The notes beneath the pieces were generated by a model. It did no database searches. It was not told the origin of the DNA and was given only the letters and a program-made list of their open reading frames with translations. From positions 1-64,000 of the forward strand of contig NZ_JACXBS010000007.1 of NCBI RefSeq assembly GCF_014698015.1: a stretch of DNA of 64,000 nt. Direction: 5' to 3'. This DNA comes from Kocuria sp. cx-455 (GTDB taxonomy: Bacteria > Actinomycetota > Actinomycetes > Actinomycetales > Micrococcaceae). This document shows, in pieces, positions 52,272 to 61,313 of the stretch. How positions within the stretch are numbered: the first letter of the stretch is position 1; the number at the start of each line of letters is the position of its first letter. The position numbers were made by a program, and so were the translations under genes.

Positions 52272-53264
52272 GTGCGCACCAATTCTCTGGTGCCGCAGCG
52301 AGTTGCTGTGGTGCTCAACCCGATCAAGCTCCAAGCCGATGAAGCCCGCGACGCCGTGATCCTGGCGTGCCGCAAGGGAGGCTGGTCCGATCCCGAGTTC
52401 TACCTCACGGAGGAAGACGACTCCGGATACTCCATGGCCCGGCGCGCCATCGAGGACGACGCAGATGTGGTCATTGCCGCCGGCGGCGACGGCACGGTGC
52501 GCGCCGTGGCCGAAACGCTGGCCGGGACCGACACCGCCCTGGGGCTCGTTCCCCTGGGCACCGGGAACCTGCTGGCCCGCAATTTGGGCGCGAATCTGGC
52601 CGATCCGCGCCATTGCGTGGACGTGGCCCTGTTCGGTTCCGAGAAATCCATTGACACGGTGTCCTTCAACGTGGAACGCGAGGACGGCACCACGGACAAG
52701 AACCGTTTCCTGGTCATGGGCGGCGGCGGTTTCGACGCCCAGATCATGGCGGACACCAAGGACGACCTCAAGGACATGGTCGGCTGGGTTGCTTACGGCG
52801 AGGCCGGTGCCCGCCACCTCTTCAACCGCCCCGGTTGGGCCCGCTTCCGGGTGGACGGCGGCGAATGGGAATCCACGCGCGCCCGCTCGGTGATGGTGTG
52901 CAACTGCGGTGAGCTCACCGGTGGCATGGTCCTGGTTCCGGATGCCAAATTGGACGACGGTGTTCTGGACCTGGTGGTCATGAGCCCCCGCAGCATGCTC
53001 GGTTGGGGCCGGATGGCCGCCAAGGTCCTTCTGCGCCACACCCACGACCTACCCGTCATCGACTTCCATCGCGGCAAGCACGTGCGCGTGGAATTCTGGG
53101 ACGCCACGGAATCCCAAATCGATGGCGACACGCTGGGCAAGATCACGGCCTTCGAGTCCGAGGTGTTCCCCGGCTCCGTGCGGGTGCGCGTGGCCCCGTC
53201 CATGGCGGACTTGGATGAACCCGAGGTCCCCGTCATCGACGCCGCGGATCCGGACAAGATCTGA
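52272..53264 (+). CDS. Diacylglycerol kinase / lipid kinase family protein (DagK-like)
   Basis: 330 residues from GTG 52272 (GAGAAAG upstream); an in-frame TTG at 52245 is less likely. Catalytic GGDGT at 71-75 (VIAAGGDGTVRAVAETLAG), lipid-binding LGLVPLGTGNLLARNLG, and MGGGGFDAQIM. It phosphorylates diacylglycerol or a related membrane lipid. It diverges from serS and is convergent with gntP; the order serS/lipid kinase/pheA is common in this bacterial group. Confidence 0.9.
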   Translation: MRTNSLVPQRVAVVLNPIKLQADEARDAVILACRKGGWSDPEFYLTEEDDSGYSMARRAIEDDADVVIAAGGDGTVRAVAETLAGTDTALGLVPLGTGNLLARNLGANLADPRHCVDVALFGSEKSIDTVSFNVEREDGTTDKNRFLVMGGGGFDAQIMADTKDDLKDMVGWVAYGEAGARHLFNRPGWARFRVDGGEWESTRARSVMVCNCGELTGGMVLVPDAKLDDGVLDLVVMSPRSMLGWGRMAAKVLLRHTHDLPVIDFHRGKHVRVEFWDATESQIDGDTLGKITAFESEVFPGSVRVRVAPSMADLDEPEVPVIDAADPDKI

Positions 53265-53297
53265 CGCTTACGCTCCCGCGATCCGAGCGCCGCGAAA

Positions 53298-53365
53298 GAC
53301 GCCGCCACATTCCCCGCTTCTGGCACCCGCACCGGGGCCGGAAAATGAGGGGACGCGGCGGCGTC
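53298..53365. terminator. Bidirectional hairpin between lipid kinase gene and gntP-like gene
   Basis: 9-bp outer stem gacgccgcc/ggcggcgtc and an inner tcccc/gggga pairing with loops, in the 121-bp gap between convergent stops. Confidence 0.5.
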
Positions 53366-53385
53366 GTCAGCAGTGGACTCGGAGG

Positions 53386-54780
53386 CTAGGCGGCACCGGC
53401 CAGGCCGAAGATCACGGCGGCGATCGTGAAGCCCACCACACCGATGATGGTTTCCAGGACCGTCCAGGTCTTGAACGTGGTCTTGACGTCCATTTCCAGG
53501 AAGCGACCCACCAGCCAGAAGCCGGAATCGTTCACGTGGGACAGCACCACGGAACCCGCGGCCACGGCAACCACCACGGCGGCCAGCTGCACGGCGTTGT
53601 AGTCGCCGGCGAGCACCGCGGGAGCCACCAGGCCGGCCGCGGTGGTCAGCGCCACGGTGGCCGAGCCCTGGGCCACGCGCATGACGGCGGCAATGATGAA
53701 GCCGGCCAGGATCACGGGGATACCCACGTCGGACAGCACATTCTCCAGTGCGTCGCCGATGCCCGAGGTACGTAGCACCCCGCCGAACATGCCGCCGGCG
53801 CCGGTGATCAGGATGACCGAGCAGACCGGCCCGAGCGCCGATTCGAAGGTCTTCTCAATGGCCGATCCGCTCATGCCGCGAACCTTGCCAATGGTCAGAG
53901 CAGCAATGATGAGAGTGATCGTCAGCGCAATGGGGGTCTCACCCAGGGCACGCAGTAACTCGTACCAGCCCTGCCCCGCGGCCTCTTCCGACACCGCGCC
54001 GGAGTTGGCCAGGGTACCCAAGCCGGTGTTGAGGAAGATCAACAGCATGGGCAGCAACAGAAGGGTCACGACCAGGCCGACCGCCGGCGGGTTCTTCACG
54101 TTCTCGGCCTCGCCCAGAATGCTGGGTACCGGGAGGTTGATCCTGCGCCCCGTGAACTTGCCGAACAGGTAGGACGAGAGGTACCAGGACGGGATGGCAC
54201 ACACCAGGCCGACCAGGATGATGTACCCGACGTTCGCTTCGAAGAAGGTGGCGGCGGTCACCGGACCCGGGTGGGGCGGCAGGAACACGTGCATCACGGA
54301 AAACGCGCCCACGGCCGGCAGCGCGTAGGTCAACACGCTTCCACCCAGGCGGCGTGCCACGGAGAAGACGACCGGGAGCATGACCACCAGGCCGGCATCG
54401 AAGAAGATCGGGAAGCCGAACAGCAAGGACGCCACACCCAGGGCGAGCGGGGCGCGCTTTTCACCGAAGATTCCGATGAGCCTGTCGGCGAGCACCTGAG
54501 CACCCCCGGAGGTTTCGAGCAAACGGCCGAGCATCGCGCCCAGACCCACGAGCAGCGCCACGCTGGCCAGGGTGTTGCCAAAGCCGTAAAGCAGCACCGG
54601 AACAACTTCACCGGTGGGGATTCCCGTGGCGAAAGCGGTCAGCGCGGAAATGATGATGAGTGCGAGGAACGCGTGAACTCGCAGTTTGATAATGAGCACC
54701 AACAACACGGCGATTGCCGCGGCCGCGATCAACAGCAATGGGCCCGCTGTGAGGGTTTGACTCCAGCCTTCAATTTCCAC
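53386..54780 (-). CDS. Gluconate:H+ symporter family (GntP) permease
   Basis: 464 residues with about 12 membrane segments covering nearly the whole chain. Family motifs: GFGNTLASVALLVGLGAMLGR, GFPIFFDAGLVVMLP, and FLPPHPGPVTAATFF, with ALTIGKVRGMSGSAIEKTF and VLSHVNDSGFWLVGRF near the end. Such permeases import gluconate or related hydroxy acids with protons. It overlaps the pheA stop by 11 bp, so it is co-translated with an aromatic amino-acid gene. No gluconate kinase or regulator is near, so its real substrate is uncertain. Confidence 0.85.
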   Translation of the reverse strand: MEIEGWSQTLTAGPLLLIAAAAIAVLLVLIIKLRVHAFLALIIISALTAFATGIPTGEVVPVLLYGFGNTLASVALLVGLGAMLGRLLETSGGAQVLADRLIGIFGEKRAPLALGVASLLFGFPIFFDAGLVVMLPVVFSVARRLGGSVLTYALPAVGAFSVMHVFLPPHPGPVTAATFFEANVGYIILVGLVCAIPSWYLSSYLFGKFTGRRINLPVPSILGEAENVKNPPAVGLVVTLLLLPMLLIFLNTGLGTLANSGAVSEEAAGQGWYELLRALGETPIALTITLIIAALTIGKVRGMSGSAIEKTFESALGPVCSVILITGAGGMFGGVLRTSGIGDALENVLSDVGIPVILAGFIIAAVMRVAQGSATVALTTAAGLVAPAVLAGDYNAVQLAAVVVAVAAGSVVLSHVNDSGFWLVGRFLEMDVKTTFKTWTVLETIIGVVGFTIAAVIFGLAGAA

Positions 54781-55789
54781 GGGGTAATTGTCCTCTCAGG
54801 TGGTCGACCCAGGAACGGGCCTGAACAAATGCGGCATCCGAGTGCTGTTTGGAAACCTCGATGACTCGCTGATCCGCTCGCGGATAAGATCCCAGGAAAC
54901 GAGTGCGCGGGCACATGCGCCGCACGCCCATCAATGCGTCTGCCACACGGGCATCATGGATATGACCGTCGACGTCCACGCTGAAGAAGTAGTCGCCCAG
55001 GTGGCTTCCGGTGGGCCGGGATTCAATCCGGGACAGGTTCACCCCGCGAGTGGCGAACTGCTCAAGGATCTCCATGAGCGCTCCGGCACGATCCTGCCAC
55101 AGCGGAATCACCACGGACGTCTTATCCGCGCCGGTGGGTTTGGGGATGGTGGCGTCGGGGCTGGCCGCCACGATGAAACGGGTCACGGCATTGCGGTTGT
55201 CGCCAATGTTGTCGGCCAGAACGGTGAGTTCGGGGTGCCGATCGACCACCACGGGCGAACATACCGCGGCGTCGTAGCCGACACCCTCGGAACGGGTGCC
55301 GCCGTGACCGTCCAGGAAGGCCACCGCGGAGGCCGCCGTGGAGGATGCCGCAACATATTCAACACCGGGAATATTTTGTTCGACCCACCCGCGGATCTGG
55401 GCCCACGCGTGGCTATGAGTGGAAATGGATCGAATCTGACCCAGCGGCCGCTCACCCGGCGCCACCAGCGTGAACTGGATGGGAACCAAAATCTCCTGGA
55501 GGATGCGTAGCTCGGAGCCCGACGCGACGTCGTCGAGTGTGGCCGTCACGCCACCCTCGACCGAATTCTCGATGGGTACCACCGCGGCGTCCACGACACC
55601 CTCACGAACGGCCGCTAGAGCGGACGGAACGGACGCCATGGGAATCCGTTCGGACTCTCGCGCGCCGGGGACCTGCATCAGCGCCGCTTCGGTAAAAGTG
55701 CCCTCCGGGCCCAGGAAAGCGAACCGACGCGGGTGTGGCCCCGAATCCGCAGTGGGACCCGAGGCCACGCCGGAATGTGCCGCGTTCAC
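54770..55789 (-). CDS. pheA: Prephenate dehydratase PheA
   Basis: 339 residues from a GTG overlapping the rhodanese stop (GTGA); the frame is open further upstream but the overlap favours this start. Prephenate dehydratase domain: FAFLGPEGTFTEAAL, VPIENSVEGGVTATLD, and NAVTRFIV with Thr203-Arg204-Phe205. ACT domain from ~220 (SVVIPLWQDRAGALMEILEQ, then IESRP), which binds phenylalanine for feedback control. It converts prephenate to phenylpyruvate. No chorismate mutase domain is attached. It is in an operon with the rhodanese and the GntP-like permease. Confidence 0.94.
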   Translation of the reverse strand: MNAAHSGVASGPTADSGPHPRRFAFLGPEGTFTEAALMQVPGARESERIPMASVPSALAAVREGVVDAAVVPIENSVEGGVTATLDDVASGSELRILQEILVPIQFTLVAPGERPLGQIRSISTHSHAWAQIRGWVEQNIPGVEYVAASSTAASAVAFLDGHGGTRSEGVGYDAAVCSPVVVDRHPELTVLADNIGDNRNAVTRFIVAASPDATIPKPTGADKTSVVIPLWQDRAGALMEILEQFATRGVNLSRIESRPTGSHLGDYFFSVDVDGHIHDARVADALMGVRRMCPRTRFLGSYPRADQRVIEVSKQHSDAAFVQARSWVDHLRGQLPRGN

Positions 55790-56121
55790 AGGACGCGGGG
55801 AGTTTCGCCGTTTTCGGAAACCAGGGGCTTCTCGGCATCCGCCCACGCACCCATACCTCCCAGCACGTTGACGGGATCGAACCCGTACTGCGCAAGGTAG
55901 GCCGTGGCCTTCAGCGAACGACCACCGGAGCGGCAGATCACGTAGACATCCTCGTCCACCGGCACTTCACCGGTGCGCTCGGCCAGTTGGGACAGCGGCA
56001 GGTGCTGGGCGCCGCGGATGTGCCCGGCTTCCCATTCGTCCTGCTCGCGCACGTCCAGGACGGGTGCGCCCTCGGGGATGTCGTCAACGGACGCGGACGG
56101 CAAATTGTTCACGTTGTCCAT
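55786..56121 (-). CDS. Rhodanese-like domain protein
   Basis: 111 residues from the ATG with GGAGGAACC upstream. Single rhodanese domain: VLDVREQDEWEAGHIRGAQH, active Cys63 in VICRSGGRS, and GGMGAWADAEKP. It handles sulfane sulfur or acts as a phosphatase-like signal protein in the cytosol. It overlaps pheA (GTGA), so the two are translated together. No cysteine-desulfurase or molybdopterin gene is adjacent to suggest a partner. Confidence 0.9.
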   Translation of the reverse strand: MDNVNNLPSASVDDIPEGAPVLDVREQDEWEAGHIRGAQHLPLSQLAERTGEVPVDEDVYVICRSGGRSLKATAYLAQYGFDPVNVLGGMGAWADAEKPLVSENGETPRVL

Positions 56122-56164
56122 GGTTCCTCCGGATTCAGAAATGGAATTTCGGTCCACTACCACC

Positions 56165-57652
56165 TTAACGCTGCTGCTGGTCCAGCGGCTCTTCGTCGTG
56201 TGTTGCGGCCGGGCCCAGGTCGGGCAGGCCTTTCTTGGCCACGTGACGTTCGGACACGCCGTATCCAATGGTCGTGCCCACCACGAGCGCCACGCCCGCG
56301 AGCAGGCTGTAGTACCAATGCGGGTTATTGAAGTCGAACATGATGTACAGCGTCACAGCGATCAGGAACGCCAGGCAGAGGTAGTTGGTGACCGGGGCGC
56401 CGGGCATCCGGAACGTGACCGCGTGCGCCTCCCCGCGGGCCACCTTGCGGCGGTAGCCCAGGTGGGAGACGAAGATGGAGATCCAGCCGAACAGGATGAA
56501 CACGGCGCACGCGCTCAACACCACCTCGAACGCGGATGCGGCCCCCAATGCGTAAATCAGGACAATGCCCAGCAGGTAGAAGCCCAACAGGCAGATGAGC
56601 GCGCCGGACGGTACGCCGCGTTTGGACACGGTGGCCGTGACGCGGGGCGCTTGGCTGTGGGCGGCCAGGTTGCGGAGCAGCCGGACGCACGCGTAGAGGG
56701 TCGCGTTCACACCGGAGATGGCTGCGGTGAGAACCACGAAGTTCATGACACCGGCGAGCGCGGGAATGTTCAGCGACCCGAGGGCGGTCACAAAGGGCGA
56801 CTCGTTGCCGGAGTACTGCTCCGTGGGCAACAGCATGGACAGCACCAGGATGGAGCCGATGTAGAACAGCGCAAGTCGCAGTACCACGGAGTTGATGGCT
56901 CGCGGCATGGAGCGCTCGGGGTCCTTGGCCTCACCGGCGGAGACACCCACGATTTCAATCGCGGAGAAGGAGAAGACCACGCCGGACATCACGATCACCA
57001 GGGCGAGTGCACCGCCGGGCGCGAAGCCCTCCGACCACAGGTTGGCCACGGAGGCCGCGGTGGGGGCGTTGAAAATGTCGCCGGCCACCACCAGAATGAT
57101 GCCCGCCACCAGGAACAGCAGGATGGCGAGCACCTTGATCATGGCGGCCCAGGTCTCGATGAAGCCGTACAGCTTCACGCTGAGGAGATTACAGCCGACT
57201 ATCACGAGCGCCGCCACCAATGACGGGATCCACCCGGGGATCTCCGGCCACCAGAACTGGACGTACACGGCGAGCGCTGCGATCTCACCCACGCCGGCCA
57301 CCGCGGACAGCACCACGTAGCTCCAGCCGGTCATGTACGCGAACCGGTTGGACACGAACTCGCGCGCGTAGGAGACCCACGCGCCGGTGGTCGGGCGGTA
57401 AATGACCATTTCACCCAGCGCGCGCATCAGCAGGTACACGACCACGGAAACGACCAGGTAGGACAGCACCAAGGCGGGGCCGGCGGTCGCCAGACGCTGC
57501 CCGATGCCGAGGAACAGCCCCACGCCAATGGCGCCGCCAATGGCGATCATTTGGATTTGGAAGTGCCCCAGTGACTTCTTGTACCCCTCGTCACCGCGGT
57601 CTTCATACGTTGGCATGGGCCCCGTGGCGGGCTCCTTCGGATCGAAGGCCAT
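56165..57652 (-). CDS. Amino acid permease (APC superfamily, AAT family)
   Basis: 495 residues from ATG 57652 (AGGAGAAGCTC before it). Twelve membrane segments; N-terminal YKKSLGHFQIQMIAIGGAIG and VGLFLGIG, the conserved opening of AAT permeases, then FVSNRFAYMTGWSYVVLSAV and FSFSAIEIVGVSAGEAKDPE. It imports an amino acid or cyclic/aromatic amino compound with protons. Divergent from the amidohydrolase at 57804; a 23-bp dyad lies between. It most likely feeds the amidohydrolase/ThDP-enzyme cluster. D-Ala/Gly/Ser (CycA) and GABA/aromatic types cannot be told apart here. Confidence 0.85.
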   Translation of the reverse strand: MAFDPKEPATGPMPTYEDRGDEGYKKSLGHFQIQMIAIGGAIGVGLFLGIGQRLATAGPALVLSYLVVSVVVYLLMRALGEMVIYRPTTGAWVSYAREFVSNRFAYMTGWSYVVLSAVAGVGEIAALAVYVQFWWPEIPGWIPSLVAALVIVGCNLLSVKLYGFIETWAAMIKVLAILLFLVAGIILVVAGDIFNAPTAASVANLWSEGFAPGGALALVIVMSGVVFSFSAIEIVGVSAGEAKDPERSMPRAINSVVLRLALFYIGSILVLSMLLPTEQYSGNESPFVTALGSLNIPALAGVMNFVVLTAAISGVNATLYACVRLLRNLAAHSQAPRVTATVSKRGVPSGALICLLGFYLLGIVLIYALGAASAFEVVLSACAVFILFGWISIFVSHLGYRRKVARGEAHAVTFRMPGAPVTNYLCLAFLIAVTLYIMFDFNNPHWYYSLLAGVALVVGTTIGYGVSERHVAKKGLPDLGPAATHDEEPLDQQQR

Positions 57653-57683
57653 GAGCTTCTCCTGTTCGTGGGATGATGCGTCA

Positions 57684-57706
57684 TATTGCGCCCAGCGGGG
57701 GCAATA
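57684..57706. promoter_or_regulatory. 23-bp dyad between permease and amidohydrolase (candidate operator)
   Basis: TATTGC-n-CCC-nnn-GGG-n-GCAATA: perfect 6-bp and 3-bp inverted arms about a central point, 32 bp upstream of the permease start and about 98 bp upstream of the amidohydrolase ATG. The clustered Lrp/AsnC-type regulator is the obvious candidate to bind it (inference). Confidence 0.55.
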
Positions 57707-57803
57707 CAGGGCGGGCAAGTGACAGGTGGTCTCCGGCGGGGGACGATGGAACGACCCCGCCGCCGTTCACGGCCGGCACGAGAAAAGGACGGTAAGAGAC
57801 TTC

Positions 57804-59480
57804 ATGGCTCTGGACGTGATCTTCACCAACGGCACAATCTACACTCAGGATCCCGATCATCCCCTGGCGCACAGCCTGGGAGTGCACCAGGGAAAAGTCG
57901 TGAGCCTGGACGATCAGCTTTCCCCCGATCTTTTCGACCGCGTGGTGGATCTGAAGGGTGCCGCCGTGGTCCCCGGTTTCAACGATGCCCACTGTCACCT
58001 GAGCTTTCTGGGCGAGTCCCTGGTTCAGCTGGATCTCCGCCCGTCCGCGATCTCCACCATGGACGATCTGATCGGCGCAGTGCGTGACGCAGCCGCCGGT
58101 GCCGAGCCCGGCGAATGGGTCATGGGTCAGGGTTATGACCAGAACTACCTGGACGGTGTGCACCCCACAGCGGCCGCACTGGATGAGGCCAGCCCGGAGA
58201 ACCCGGTGTGGCTGTGGCACAACTCGCGACACATGGCCGTGGTGAACACTGCGGCGTTCGAGCGCGCCGGGTACCCCGGTCGCCGGGGTTTCACGGTTCC
58301 CGTTGGTGGTGAGGTGCCCCTCGATGAAGACGGCGCCGCCCAGGGCCTGTTGTCGGAAACCGCTCGCGGTCTGGTCCAGGAGGCCCTCCCGGTCAAGACC
58401 ACCGACGTCGTGGCGGACCAGATCGCGGCCGCGTGCGACGCCGCTCTGGCCGCCGGCATCACCTCCGTCACCGAGCCCGGTCTGGGTTCACCCGCGAACC
58501 TCGGGCAGTCCTTCACGGACATTGCCGCGTATCAACTGGCCAGGGACCAGGGGCGGCTACGTGTGCGCGCCACCGTGATGCCCTACCTCACTACGCTGCA
58601 CCCCATTGACCCCAGCGGGCAGGACGTGGCCAACGACTTACCCGAAGAGGAGCAACCCTTCGGCCTGGATCTGGGCATCCGCTCGGGCCTGGGCGATGAC
58701 TGGTTCCGGATCGGCGCGGTCAAAGTGCTCTCGGACGGTTCCCTGATCGGCCGTTCGGCCTTCATGACCGAGGGTTACGCCGCGGACGCGGAGAACGGGG
58801 TGGACAACGTCGGGCTGCTGCAATTCCCCCGGGAGTGGCTGGAGGGCCGTCTGATGGCCGCGCACAAGAACGGTTGGCAATTGGCCGTGCACGCCATCGG
58901 CGACGGCGCCGTGGACGTGGTGCTGGACATCTTCGAAAAAGCACACAACGAGTTCCCCCGCGAGGACGCCCGCCACCGCATCGAGCATTTCGGTGTGGCC
59001 AGTGACGAGCAGGTGGCCCGCTCCGCACGGTTGGGTGTGGTTCCGGTGCCCCAGGGTCGCTTTGTCAATGAACTCGGCGACGGCATGGCCAAGGCACTCG
59101 GTGCGAAGCGCACCCGCCTGTGCTACCGCATGAAGTCCCTCCTCGAGGCGGGCATGGTGACTCCGGCTTCCACGGACGCGCCGGTGGTGGATTACCCGCC
59201 GCTGTACAACATTCACGACATGGTCAACCGCCGCACCGCGTCCGGCGCCCAGTTCGTGCCGGAAGAGTGCATCACGGTGGACCAAGCAGTGCACGCATAC
59301 ACCGTGGGCAGCGCCTACGCGTCCCGCCAGGACCAGGTGAAGGGCGCGCTGAGCGCGGGCAAACTCGCGGATTTCGTGGTGCTATCCGATGACATCTACG
59401 CCATCGACCCGCAGACCATCAAGGACGTGCAGGTCACGGCCACGGTGGTGGGTGGCGACATCATGTACGGAGACCTGTAA
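57804..59480 (+). CDS. Amidohydrolase family 3 (YtcJ-like), copy 1
   Basis: 558 residues. Metal-binding HxH is His63/His65 in PGFNDAHCHLSF; the Lys that bridges the metals is in AVKVLSDGSLIGRSAFM; later ligands are WQLAVHAIGDGAVDVVLD, ARHRIEHFGVASDEQ and the Asp of ASTDAPVVDYPP. The C-terminal LSAGKLADFVVLSDD closes the composite beta-sandwich. YtcJ-type enzymes hydrolyse amide, formamide or imine bonds; the substrate is unknown. It is 96 bp before a ThDP enzyme and has a paralogue on its far side. Possible start ATG 57804, with AGGA and TAAGAG upstream. Confidence 0.9.
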   Translation: MALDVIFTNGTIYTQDPDHPLAHSLGVHQGKVVSLDDQLSPDLFDRVVDLKGAAVVPGFNDAHCHLSFLGESLVQLDLRPSAISTMDDLIGAVRDAAAGAEPGEWVMGQGYDQNYLDGVHPTAAALDEASPENPVWLWHNSRHMAVVNTAAFERAGYPGRRGFTVPVGGEVPLDEDGAAQGLLSETARGLVQEALPVKTTDVVADQIAAACDAALAAGITSVTEPGLGSPANLGQSFTDIAAYQLARDQGRLRVRATVMPYLTTLHPIDPSGQDVANDLPEEEQPFGLDLGIRSGLGDDWFRIGAVKVLSDGSLIGRSAFMTEGYAADAENGVDNVGLLQFPREWLEGRLMAAHKNGWQLAVHAIGDGAVDVVLDIFEKAHNEFPREDARHRIEHFGVASDEQVARSARLGVVPVPQGRFVNELGDGMAKALGAKRTRLCYRMKSLLEAGMVTPASTDAPVVDYPPLYNIHDMVNRRTASGAQFVPEECITVDQAVHAYTVGSAYASRQDQVKGALSAGKLADFVVLSDDIYAIDPQTIKDVQVTATVVGGDIMYGDL

Positions 59481-59499
59481 CGGATCGGCACCCCCGTTG

Positions 59500-59515
59500 C
59501 GAGCGCTAACGCTCG
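59500..59515. promoter_or_regulatory. Short perfect palindrome (CGAGCG-ctaa-CGCTCG)
   Basis: 6-bp inverted repeat with 4-nt loop in the 96-bp gap before the ThDP-enzyme gene. It could be a weak terminator or an operator; no T-run follows. Confidence 0.35.
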
Positions 59516-59576
59516 TTGAATCCAGTCACCGCTCTTCCGGACCTCGACGAGTCCGGGCCCACACCAGGAGGTAGTA

Positions 59577-61223
59577 ATGACCGAACAGTCAGCCGGCCAT
59601 CTCATTGTCGACTCGCTCAAGCACCACGGTGTGGAACGTGTGTTCTCCGTGCCCGGTGAAAGCTACTTGGACGTGCTCGACGGCCTGTACGACTCAGGGA
59701 TCGAGAACGTGGTGTGCCGTCAGGAGGGCGGCGCCCTGTACATGGCGGAGGCCGTGGGCAAGGCTACCGGCCTGCCGGGCGTCGCCATGGTGACCCGCGG
59801 GCCCGGCGCGTCCAACGCCTTCGTGGGAATCCACCTTGCGTGGCAGGACTCCACTCCCCTGGTGCTGTTCGTGGGGTTGATCCCGGTGGGCCACCGCATG
59901 AAGGAAGCTTTCCAGGATGTGGACCCGTACGCGTGGTTCGGTACCCAGACCAAGCGCGTGTTCGTGCTCGACGAGGCCGAGCGTGCTTCCGAGGTCGTGG
60001 CGGAGGCGTTCTTCGCCGCGACGTCGGGCCGTCCCGGGCCCGTGGTGGTAGGCCTTCCCGAGGACGTCATCACCGAGCTGGTGGACCGTCCGGTGGTGTC
60101 GCCCATCCCCGTGACCGAGGGTTCCGTGAGCGATCAGGAACTGGCCGACCTCACGCACGCTTTTTCCACCGCTGAGCGCCCCGCCTTGTTGCTCGGCGGC
60201 CCCCGCTGGAGTGGCGTGGCCTCCCAGCAGGTCACCGCATTTGCCGAGAGGAACGGCATTCCGGTGATCTCCGATTGGCGCGCCGCGGACCGTATCCCGG
60301 GCAACTCCCCCGTCAACGCGGGCGAGCTCGGGTACCGTCGCACCGAGGAATCGGTGGCCGTCCTGAAAGACGCCGACCTGTTGGTTCTCGTGGGCGGCAC
60401 CCTCTCCGACATCCCCACCGACGGTTTCACCGTCCGCCAGGAACCGGATGCCATCAACTGGATCGTCAACATCGACGCTTCGCTGCGTCAGCACTCCGGT
60501 GCGGTCACCCGCCAGATCCTGGCATCCCCCGTGGCCTTCGGCCGAGCCGTGGCGGACCTCGATCTGGGCGAGCACCCGGACTGGGCCTCATGGCGTGACC
60601 CCGCGGTGACCGCTCACCATCAGGTCTGCCGCATCCCCGGCAACACCGGCACCAACGCGGAGGGCACCGCCGACATGACCCTGGTCATGGCAGAGGTCCT
60701 CAAGCGCATGCCCGAGGACACCCAAATCACGTTCGGTTCGGGTAACCACACGGCGTGGGGGCACCGGTACTTCCCGAACTCCTTCTATCCGTCCCAGTTC
60801 TCCGTGCGCAACGGCACGATGGGCTACTCGGTTCCCGCGGCCGTGGCGCTGTCGCTTGCGGACAAGGACCGCTTTGTCTTCTCGATCGCCGGCGACGGCG
60901 AATTCCTCATGAACAGCCAGGAGCTGGCCACGGCCAAGCAATTCGGTGCGCACCCCTTGATCCTGGTCATGGACAACTCTCAGTTCGGTACCATCCGGTC
61001 CCATCAGGAGGCTCGTTACCCGGGCCGGATCTCCGGCACGCAGCTGGAGAACCCCGACTTCGGCGTCCTGGCTGAGGGTTACGGCGGGTACGGTGCCCGC
61101 CTGGACAACAACGGCGACATCGAGCGAGTCATCGGTGAAGCCATGACGGCCGTACAGGAGGACCGCGTCCCCGCCGTGGTGCACGTGGTGGTCGACCGTT
61201 CCAAGGTCATGCCGGGCGTCTGA
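59577..61223 (+). CDS. Thiamine-diphosphate-dependent enzyme (acetolactate synthase-like fold)
   Basis: 548 residues, three-domain layout. N-terminal PYR domain with catalytic Glu50 in NVVCRQEGGALYMAEAVG and the MVTRGPGASNAFVGIHLA run; central domain (about 190-330); C-terminal PP domain with GDGE at 439-442 and MDN at 465-467 in place of the usual NN. An AGGAGG ribosome site lies 5 bases before the ATG. Family members decarboxylate 2-oxo acids or condense them. The sequence is not a typical IlvB, since no small subunit gene is near, so a 2-oxo-acid decarboxylase or related lyase is more likely (inference). Flanked by two YtcJ-like amidohydrolases. Confidence 0.88.
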   Translation: MTEQSAGHLIVDSLKHHGVERVFSVPGESYLDVLDGLYDSGIENVVCRQEGGALYMAEAVGKATGLPGVAMVTRGPGASNAFVGIHLAWQDSTPLVLFVGLIPVGHRMKEAFQDVDPYAWFGTQTKRVFVLDEAERASEVVAEAFFAATSGRPGPVVVGLPEDVITELVDRPVVSPIPVTEGSVSDQELADLTHAFSTAERPALLLGGPRWSGVASQQVTAFAERNGIPVISDWRAADRIPGNSPVNAGELGYRRTEESVAVLKDADLLVLVGGTLSDIPTDGFTVRQEPDAINWIVNIDASLRQHSGAVTRQILASPVAFGRAVADLDLGEHPDWASWRDPAVTAHHQVCRIPGNTGTNAEGTADMTLVMAEVLKRMPEDTQITFGSGNHTAWGHRYFPNSFYPSQFSVRNGTMGYSVPAAVALSLADKDRFVFSIAGDGEFLMNSQELATAKQFGAHPLILVMDNSQFGTIRSHQEARYPGRISGTQLENPDFGVLAEGYGGYGARLDNNGDIERVIGEAMTAVQEDRVPAVVHVVVDRSKVMPGV

Positions 61224-61313
61224 GCCCGCACGGTGTGCCCGAGCCCAGCTCCGCTAGGATCGGACATCGACCTTTGCCCGCCACGTAACGGTTCGTCTCC
61301 AGGAGTTCCACGG

